Source: Gammaproteobacteria bacterium
Lineage (GTDB): Bacteria > Pseudomonadota > Gammaproteobacteria > SZUA-21
Length of the DNA stretch: 10,484 bases
Direction: 5' to 3'
NCBI GenBank assembly: GCA_027021095.1
Contig: JALUUZ010000292.1
Span: forward strand, 1 to 10,484
Shown here: positions 6,041 to 10,484 of the stretch, one piece after another
How the letters are laid out: every line of letters begins with the position of its first letter
Position numbering within the stretch: position 1 is the stretch's first letter
Position numbers and translations under genes: made by a program
The notes under the pieces: model-generated
What the model saw: only the letters and a program-made list of their open reading frames with translations
What the model was told of the DNA's origin: nothing
The model's database searches: none

Positions 6041-7312
6041 TCAGCGGTAAATGTGGTCGCGGGTCAGCGGGATCGTATTGTCGCGGTTCCGGGCAAACAC
6101 GACCTGGAACAGTTGCAGCTGGCCGGAAGAAAAGGCAGCGATCGAGCCGGACAGGTACAGGCGCCATGCACGGATGAAGGATTCATCGAACATGGGTTTG
6201 ATCTGGTCCAGGTTGGCTTCGAAACGCTGCAGCCAGTGGCGCAGGGTCTCTGCATAGTGCAGGCGCAGATTTTCGACGTCGAGCACAGAGAATCCGTTTT
6301 CAAAGATGTCCATCATCTGCTTCAGCGAGGGTGTTTGCGCGCCGGGAAAGATCCGTTTCTGAATCCAGGTGTTCATCTGTCCCGGAACATTGCGGCCGAT
6401 ACTGTGAATCAGTCCGCGGCCATTGGGTGTGAGCGCACCGGTGATCACCTTGTTCAGTGCGCCGAAATTATCGATGCCTACGTGCTCAAGCATGCCGACC
6501 GAAACGAACACATCGTAACGCCCCTTGATGTTGCGGTAGTCATCTTCGACATATTTGACCAGGTGGTCGACGCCTTGTTCCTTGGCCCGCTGGCGCGCAA
6601 ACTTGATCTGCTCATGTGAGATGTTATAGGCGTGGACACGTGCGCCGTAGTATTTTGCGATGTGACGTGCCAGGCCGCCCCAGCCACAGCCGGCTTCGAC
6701 CACCGTGTCGTTGGGACCTATCCGCAGTTTTTTGCAGACATGATCGAGCTTGGCGCGCTGTGCCTGCTCCAGGGTTGCGGATTCGGTCGGAAAGTAGGCG
6801 CAGGTATACTGCATTGCTTCGGTATCCAGCCACAACTGGTAGAACTCGTTGCCGATATCGTAGTGGCTGTAGATGTTCTTTTTCGAGCCTTCCAGGGTGT
6901 TTTTGCGCACCGGGGTCAGGATCTTGCTGATCAGTTTGCGCTGCAGCCCGCCTCCCCGCTGCTGTGCCAGTGCGCGGTGCAGGTACAGGTCTTCGAGAAA
7001 GGAAACCAGGTTGCCTTCCACTGTCAGTTCACCGCTCATGTAGCATTCGCCAAAGTACAGGTCCGGGTGCACCAGTAATTTGTAGAATGCGGATTTCGAC
7101 AGAATGTTGATCGTGTAGCGGTGATTCGGAGCGCAGACCACGGTACCGTTCCACAGCCGGATTCTGACCGGCGGATCACCGGCGGCGCTGATCAGCTTTT
7201 GCAGTACCCAGCGGTAGAACCTGGATTCCGGCGGAGTGACTTTCAGTCTGGATTGGTTTTCGTATACTTCTGAGTTCGTAGTGTTTTCTTCTGAGCCCAT
7301 TTTTATCGTCAA
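6041..7312 (-). CDS. cfa: Cyclopropane-fatty-acyl-phospholipid synthase (SAM-dependent)
   Basis: The enzyme transfers a methylene group from S-adenosylmethionine to the cis double bond of phospholipid acyl chains at the inner membrane. Numbered from the TTG at 7312, visible motifs are SHYDIGNEFY (149-158), MQYTCAYF (167-174), the SAM-binding EAGCGWGG (206-213) and SVGMLEHVG (271-279). Residues corresponding to the bicarbonate site of the E. coli enzyme appear intact: Cys171, Glu276, His303, Ile305 and Tyr353. At 423 residues it is longer than E. coli Cfa (382), mostly at the N-terminus. ATG at 7300 (start MGSEEN, 419 residues) is the more likely start, because the AGG upstream directly abuts the TTG but lies 11 nt before the ATG. 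It is first in an operon with the flavoprotein gene. A sibling methyltransferase making methyl-branched rather than cyclopropane products cannot be excluded. Confidence 0.94.
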   Translation of the reverse strand: MTIKMGSEENTTNSEVYENQSRLKVTPPESRFYRWVLQKLISAAGDPPVRIRLWNGTVVCAPNHRYTINILSKSAFYKLLVHPDLYFGECYMSGELTVEGNLVSFLEDLYLHRALAQQRGGGLQRKLISKILTPVRKNTLEGSKKNIYSHYDIGNEFYQLWLDTEAMQYTCAYFPTESATLEQAQRAKLDHVCKKLRIGPNDTVVEAGCGWGGLARHIAKYYGARVHAYNISHEQIKFARQRAKEQGVDHLVKYVEDDYRNIKGRYDVFVSVGMLEHVGIDNFGALNKVITGALTPNGRGLIHSIGRNVPGQMNTWIQKRIFPGAQTPSLKQMMDIFENGFSVLDVENLRLHYAETLRHWLQRFEANLDQIKPMFDESFIRAWRLYLSGSIAAFSSGQLQLFQVVFARNRDNTIPLTRDHIYR

Positions 7313-7612
7313 CCTGTGTCTTATAGATTATTCGTTCTTACGGGAGTAGTGCGTGGTGCTTTTCTGCGTTCGCCGCGTACTGACCTGTTTACCCTCATTG
7401 CAGAAAACAGCCTCCAAACACTTGATTCGACTAAAGTCTGTCAGGGTTGCGATTACAATAACATGACTATCACTGAGGTCAAGATACTTACTGGGTGGTT
7501 TGTCACATGTTGGAATAATTGGCAGCAAATCATCGGTTTACAGTTTGCCTGCTAACGCCTGTGAGCTGAGTGTTTTTACGCCAGTCTGGTCCTGGCCCGC
7601 ATTTCTTACCAC

Positions 7613-7668
7613 CGTTCGTGGCGAGACGGGGCAAGGTGCGGCCTGGGTGGCTTTCGCGACCGAGGAGC
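7613..7668 (-). repeat. Second dispersed repeat family, copy 2 (inverted)
   Basis: The reverse complement of this stretch matches 211-267 (about 86 percent, one indel), beginning CTCCTCGGTCGCGAAAG. It abuts the REP-like hairpin at 7679-7699. On the far side of that hairpin a diverged copy occurs in opposite orientation (7763-7796), so the whole 7613-7796 block is an imperfect inverted arrangement. Confidence 0.7.
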
Positions 7669-7678
7669 GCGCAGGCAA

Positions 7679-7699
7679 GTAGGGTGCGTTGTACGCACC
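7679..7699 (+). repeat. REP-like unit: GTAG plus 17-nt hairpin
   Basis: GTAG (7679-7682) is followed by GGTGCGTTGTACGCACC (7683-7699), identical to the units at 72-88 and 10088-10104. It lies upstream of mpl rather than 3' of a gene, in the 567-nt divergent spacer. Apart from this repeat block and the mpl promoter, I see no strong feature in 7313-7612. Confidence 0.75.
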
Positions 7700-7762
7700 G
7701 CCACCACGACTAATCACATCGCATCACGCGAAGAGGGCTTTACACGCTGGCTTACCGACCGA

Positions 7763-7796
7763 GCGAAAGCCAGCCAGGGCGCGCCATTGCGCCGTC
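7763..7796 (+). repeat. Second dispersed repeat family, diverged copy 3
   Basis: It begins GCGAAAGCCAGCCAGG and ends GCGCCGTC, matching 221-254 at 27 of 34 positions without gaps. Its GCGAAAGCC (7763-7771) is a perfect reverse complement of GGCTTTCGC at 7649-7657 in copy 2, so a large stem enclosing the REP-like unit is possible. Confidence 0.5.
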
Positions 7797-7814
7797 GTGA
7801 TTATTCCCGCAAAA

Positions 7815-7844
7815 CTGCCAAAAGCGCCGTAATTTCATTATACT
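7815..7844 (+). promoter_or_regulatory. Sigma-70-like promoter for mpl-ubiX
   Basis: CTGCCA (7815-7820) and TATACT (7839-7844, 5 of 6 consensus) are separated by 18 nt. Transcription would begin near 7851, giving a leader of about 30 nt before the TTG start of mpl. No other promoter-like match is as good in this spacer. Confidence 0.6.
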
Positions 7845-7879
7845 AGAGCTAATTTTTCGACTAGGGCAGGAACGTAGCA

Positions 7880-9247
7880 TTGCACATACATATTCTGGGT
7901 ATTTGTGGCACCTTTATGGGCGGTATCGCGCTGCTGGCACGCGAGGCGGGACACCAGGTCAGTGGTTCGGATGCGAATGTCTATCCGCCGATGAGCACGC
8001 AATTGGCACAGCAGGGCATCAAGTTGCTCGAGGGCTACCAGCCTGAGCATCTCGAGCAGACCAAGCCGGATATGGTCGTGATCGGCAATGTGATGTCACG
8101 TGGAAATCCCATGGTCGAGGCGGTGCTGGAGCGCGGTTTGTCCTATACTTCGGGCCCGGAGTGGCTGGCACGGCACCTGTTGCAGGAGCGCTGGGTGCTG
8201 GCGGTGTCCGGAACGCACGGTAAGACCAGTACTGCAAGCATGCTTGCCTGGGTGCTGGAATATGCCGGTCTTGCACCAGGGTTTTTGATCGGCGGCATAC
8301 CACAGAATTTCGGCGTGTCGGCGCGTTTCGGTAAGGCACCGTATTTCGTGGTCGAGGCTGACGAATATGACACGGCGTTCTTCGACAAGCGTTCTAAATT
8401 CGTGCATTACCGGCCGCGTACCCTGGCGATCAACAACCTCGAGTTCGATCATGCTGATATTTTTGCCAGCCTCGAGGACATCGAGCGCCAGTTTCACCAT
8501 ATGATCCGTACCGTGCCGCCGAACGGCCAGATTATTTATAATGCGGCGGATGCCAACATCAGGGATCTGCTGGCAATGGGATGCTGGACTCCGACACTCG
8601 GTTTTACTGACCAGGGCGGATGCGATGCCAACTGGAAGGCGACAGAGATTTCAGCCGACGGCAGCGAGTTTGATGTCGAACTCGACGGACAAAACCAGGG
8701 CAGGCTCAAGTGGGCGCTGATCGGCAGGCACAATGTGCAGAATGCGCTGGTGGCGATCTCCGCGGCGTTTCATGCCGGGGTGCCGGTCGCCAAGTCGATC
8801 GAGGCATTGACGCAGTTCGAGAATGTCAAGCGCCGCCTGGAACTCAAGGCGGAGGTTCATGGAATCCGTGTCTACGATGATTTTGCGCACCATCCGACTG
8901 CAATCACGACGACACTGGCAGGCCTGCGGGGACGGGTCGGGGCACAGCGTATCATTGCCTTGCTCGAGCCGCGCTCGAACACCATGCGTATGGGGGTGCA
9001 CAAAGATGAGCTCGCCGCCTCGCTGTCCGGCGCAGACCAGGTCGTGTTGTATCAGCCCCCTGGCCTGGACTGGAGCCTGGAAGATACCGTCAGCCGCCTC
9101 ACCAATGCGGCGGTCTATGACTCGATCGATGCGATCGTCGATTCGGTCAAGCAGAATGCCCGGCAGGGGGATCATATCCTGATCATGAGCAACGGTGCGT
9201 TTGGCGGGATTCATCACCGGCTGGTCGAAGCCTTGAATGCAGGCTGA
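7880..9247 (+). CDS. mpl: UDP-N-acetylmuramate:L-alanyl-gamma-D-glutamyl-meso-diaminopimelate ligase
   Basis: This cytoplasmic Mur-ligase-family enzyme attaches the recycled tripeptide L-Ala-gamma-D-Glu-meso-DAP to UDP-MurNAc using ATP, bypassing MurC, MurD and MurE in murein recycling. At 455 residues it matches the E. coli protein (457) closely from end to end. Motifs are HILGICGTFMGG (2-13), SGSDANVYPPMST, the P-loop GTHGKTSTASM (111-121), VEADEYDTAFFDKRSKF (158-174), NNLEFDHADIF (185-195), YDDFAHHPTA (332-341) and EPRSNTMRMG (363-372). The start is TTG, chosen because AGGA (7868-7871) sits 8 nt upstream and because the N-terminus then aligns with known Mpl proteins. The stop is 2 nt before ubiX, so the two genes form an operon. 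Confidence 0.97.
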   Translation: MHIHILGICGTFMGGIALLAREAGHQVSGSDANVYPPMSTQLAQQGIKLLEGYQPEHLEQTKPDMVVIGNVMSRGNPMVEAVLERGLSYTSGPEWLARHLLQERWVLAVSGTHGKTSTASMLAWVLEYAGLAPGFLIGGIPQNFGVSARFGKAPYFVVEADEYDTAFFDKRSKFVHYRPRTLAINNLEFDHADIFASLEDIERQFHHMIRTVPPNGQIIYNAADANIRDLLAMGCWTPTLGFTDQGGCDANWKATEISADGSEFDVELDGQNQGRLKWALIGRHNVQNALVAISAAFHAGVPVAKSIEALTQFENVKRRLELKAEVHGIRVYDDFAHHPTAITTTLAGLRGRVGAQRIIALLEPRSNTMRMGVHKDELAASLSGADQVVLYQPPGLDWSLEDTVSRLTNAAVYDSIDAIVDSVKQNARQGDHILIMSNGAFGGIHHRLVEALNAG

Positions 9248-9249
9248 CG

Positions 9250-9879
9250 ATGGCCGGGCAGGATAGCGTCGAGACACAGACCGTTGCACTGGCGATGACC
9301 GGGGCGTCGGGGGCGTTGTACGGCCTGCAATTGCTGCAGCAGTTGCTTGCCGCCGGCAGGCGGGTGTACCTGATGATCTCGACCCCGGGGCAGATCGTGA
9401 TCGACATGGAAACCCAGCTGAAGCTGCCGGGTAAACCGCGCGAGATACAGAAGGTGCTGCAGCAGCTGTACCAGGCGGCACCGCAGCAGCTACAGGTGTT
9501 CGCGCACAACCAATGGACTGCGCCGGTGGCATCCGGTACCGGCGTGGCCGACGCGATGGTCGTCTGCCCCTGTACCATGGGTACCCTGGCTTCGATTGCG
9601 AACGGACTCAGCGGCAACCTGATCGAACGTGCCGCCGATGTGACCTTGAAAGAGAGGAAAACGCTGATCCTGGTACCACGTGAGACACCGTTTTCGAGCA
9701 TACACCTGCAGAATATGCTGCACCTGTCGCAGGCCGGTGCGGTGATCCTGCCACCCAATCCAGGGTTCTACCAGCAGCCGCGGACACTGGAAGATATCGT
9801 CAACTTTGTCGTCGCGCGGATTCTCGATCATCTTGGTGTAGCGCATACGCTCGTTCCAGCTTGGGGGGCGGACAGCTGA
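9250..9879 (+). CDS. ubiX: Flavin prenyltransferase UbiX
   Basis: UbiX joins a dimethylallyl group to reduced FMN to make prenylated FMN, the cofactor of UbiD, which decarboxylates 4-hydroxy-3-polyprenylbenzoate in ubiquinone synthesis. The 209-residue protein shows the family landmarks TGASGALYG (17-25, FMN binding), SGTGVADAMVVCPCTMGTLA (95-114), IANGLSGNLIERAADV (116-131) and RETPFSSIHLQNM (144-156). Length and motif order are normal, and nothing essential appears missing. The ATG at 9250 has AGG 6 nt upstream, inside the end of mpl; the 2-nt gap implies co-transcription and perhaps coupled translation. No ubiD is present in the window. Pairing with mpl is probably for shared housekeeping expression and implies no direct pathway link. 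Confidence 0.96.
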   Translation: MAGQDSVETQTVALAMTGASGALYGLQLLQQLLAAGRRVYLMISTPGQIVIDMETQLKLPGKPREIQKVLQQLYQAAPQQLQVFAHNQWTAPVASGTGVADAMVVCPCTMGTLASIANGLSGNLIERAADVTLKERKTLILVPRETPFSSIHLQNMLHLSQAGAVILPPNPGFYQQPRTLEDIVNFVVARILDHLGVAHTLVPAWGADS

Positions 9880-9909
9880 CCCGCTTCGCGCACCCCGCTC
9901 CGTGGTGAT

Positions 9910-9926
9910 GGTGTGCGCAGCACACC
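9910..9926. repeat. Hairpin module 1, copy c (inverted)
   Basis: GGTGTGCGCAGCACACC is the exact reverse complement of the hairpins at 40-56 and 162-178. It is followed by AAAGGATTTAC, also the reverse complement of the left-hand flank. It starts 31 nt after the ubiX stop and has no T-run, so it could stabilise an mRNA 3' end rather than act as a classical terminator. Confidence 0.8.
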
Positions 9927-9999
9927 AAAGGATTTACGGTAAAGCAATATCGTGTGTAGAAGAATCGCCACGTGATACCATTTGGTTTATCTTAGTGTT

Positions 10000-10016
10000 G
10001 GTGCGTACAACGCACC
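10000..10016 (-). repeat. REP-like hairpin 2, inverted copy
   Basis: GGTGCGTACAACGCACC is the exact reverse complement of GGTGCGTTGTACGCACC. In its own orientation the preceding tetranucleotide is GCGG rather than GTAG, so this unit may no longer be a substrate for a REP transposase. Confidence 0.75.
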
Positions 10017-10031
10017 CCGCCTCGTCATGAC

Positions 10032-10048
10032 GGTGCACGCAGTGCACC
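10032..10048. repeat. Hairpin module 1, variant copy d with compensatory changes
   Basis: GGTGCACGCAGTGCACC keeps the 7-bp stem and 3-nt loop although four bases differ from the other three copies. The two changes in one arm are matched by two in the other, so base pairing is preserved. Confidence 0.8.
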
Positions 10049-10083
10049 AAAGGATTTACACCAAGAAAATGTCATGCACCAAA

Positions 10084-10104
10084 GTAGGGTGCGTTGTACG
10101 CACC
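10084..10104 (+). repeat. REP-like unit: GTAG plus 17-nt hairpin, beside a gene end
   Basis: GTAG (10084-10087) is followed by GGTGCGTTGTACGCACC (10088-10104), identical to the units at 68-88 and 7679-7699. The hairpin ends 3 nt from the stop codon of the minus-strand DUF817 gene, so it would be transcribed as the first 3' UTR element of that mRNA. Confidence 0.75.
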
Positions 10105-10107
10105 ACA

Positions 10108-10484
10108 CTAACCCGGTTCCGGCCCCGTGGGCCGGTTGGCGACGCTGACCAGCACGAAGCTGATCGACATCAACAGCAACCAGGCGATTATTTTCTGTGG
10201 TGAGACCATGGTCCAGCCGTGCCGTTGTGACGGGTAGATCCAGATATTGGCGAAGGTCGAAAGGTTTTCAGCGACCCAGATCAGTGTCGCGGCGAACGCC
10301 AGGCCGACGATAATGGGGATGCTTCTGCGGGTCACCGCAATCGTATAGTACAGGCGGGTGCGGAAAAACAGCAGGATGAAGGCCCCCAGCAGCAACCACC
10401 TGAAGTCGTAGTCGATATAGTGGTGCAGGAAGAAGTTGATATAGATCAGCAGTGCCAGTATCCCGGTCAGCCACAAGGGCGGGT
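10108..10484 (-). CDS. DUF817 family integral membrane protein, 5' end missing (window edge)
   Basis: Only the C-terminal part (about 125 residues) is present; the frame stays open to the window edge, so the start lies outside. The TTG at 10476-10474 is an internal Leu codon (context PPLWLTG), not a credible start. At least four hydrophobic segments are visible, around LTGILALLIYINFF, WLLLGAFILLFF, IPIIVGLAFAATLIW and IIAWLLLMSISFVLV. Between them are the motifs HHYIDYDFR, FFRTRLYY, AENLSTF, IYPSQRHGW and VSPQKI, which I associate with DUF817 (for example Bacillus YoaT, about 260 residues). The function of the family is unknown to me. The stop is TAG at 10110-10108. Confidence 0.82.
   Translation of the reverse strand, partial: PPLWLTGILALLIYINFFLHHYIDYDFRWLLLGAFILLFFRTRLYYTIAVTRRSIPIIVGLAFAATLIWVAENLSTFANIWIYPSQRHGWTMVSPQKIIAWLLLMSISFVLVSVANRPTGPEPG

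Larger units (their letters stand above)
9910..10104. repeat. Composite palindromic repeat element, right copy (BIME-like)
   Basis: This lies between the convergent ends of ubiX and the DUF817 gene and fills almost all of the 228-nt spacer. Read in reverse complement, 10087-9910 aligns without gaps to 1-178 (149 of 178 identical). The best shared blocks are the 29-nt match of 10045-10073 with 137-165 and the hairpin cores. The order along the plus strand is hairpin 1 (9910-9926) with GGATTTAC, hairpin 2 inverted (10000-10016), a variant hairpin 1 (10032-10048) with GGATTTAC, and a GTAG-led hairpin 2 (10084-10104). This head-to-head arrangement of REP-like units is characteristic of BIMEs. Confidence 0.85.

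Noticed and set aside
7313..7560. Riboswitch or SAM-sensing leader for cfa
   Set aside because: I could not fit any known riboswitch core to the reverse complement of this stretch; only weak inverted repeats are present.
8651..9532. Long antisense frame (293 codons) opposite mpl and ubiX
   Set aside because: Both plus-strand genes are unmistakable; the antisense product is low-complexity and a by-product of GC-rich codon use.
10474..10476. TTG as a start codon for the DUF817 gene
   Set aside because: The frame remains open upstream to the window edge with in-family context, and known DUF817 proteins are about twice the visible length.

Overview
The window looks like chromosomal DNA from a gammaproteobacterium that I cannot name further. 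The reasons are a close Mpl-type muropeptide ligase (a Gram-negative recycling enzyme using meso-diaminopimelate), a UbiX flavin prenyltransferase, a proteobacterial cyclopropane fatty acid synthase, moderate GC content, and short intergenic hairpin repeats that begin with GTAG. No phage, plasmid, transposase or CRISPR genes are visible.

Layout. Positions 1-300 are a gene-free mosaic of palindromic repeats. Positions 300-562 are a non-coding leader with a strong candidate sigma-54 promoter (443-457) ahead of a secreted coiled-coil protein of unknown function (563-1144). A membrane-anchored or secreted Sel1-repeat protein follows (1370-2227) and ends at a clear intrinsic terminator (2279-2308). 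A two-gene unit with an ATGA overlap encodes a PLP-dependent histidine-decarboxylase-like enzyme (2362-3510) and a tandem ACT-domain protein (3507-3902), probably an amino-acid-sensing partner. An exported phosphodiester glycosidase (DUF2233) family protein is at 4003-4770.

The minus strand carries an operon transcribed leftward: a cyclopropane fatty acid synthase (7312-6041) followed by a geranylgeranyl-reductase-family flavoprotein (6025-4853), 15 nt apart, which together suggest membrane lipid modification. The divergent intergenic region 7313-7879 holds a second repeat mosaic (7613-7796) and a sigma-70-like promoter for the mpl-ubiX operon (7880-9247, 9250-9879). A third repeat mosaic (9910-10104) lies between ubiX and the convergent, 5'-truncated gene for a DUF817 membrane protein (10484-10108).

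The least ordinary feature is the repeat system. Positions 1-178 and 9910-10087 are ungapped inverted copies of each other (149 of 178 identical by my manual count) and flank nearly the whole window. They are built from two hairpin modules, each with a 7-bp stem and a 3-nt loop. One module (GGTGCGTTGTACGCACC) is identical in four copies and is preceded by GTAG in three of them, the hallmark of REP sequences. The other shows two paired compensatory changes that keep its stem intact. The genes themselves are mostly known families; the decarboxylase-ACT and cfa-flavoprotein pairings are the more interesting gene-level observations.
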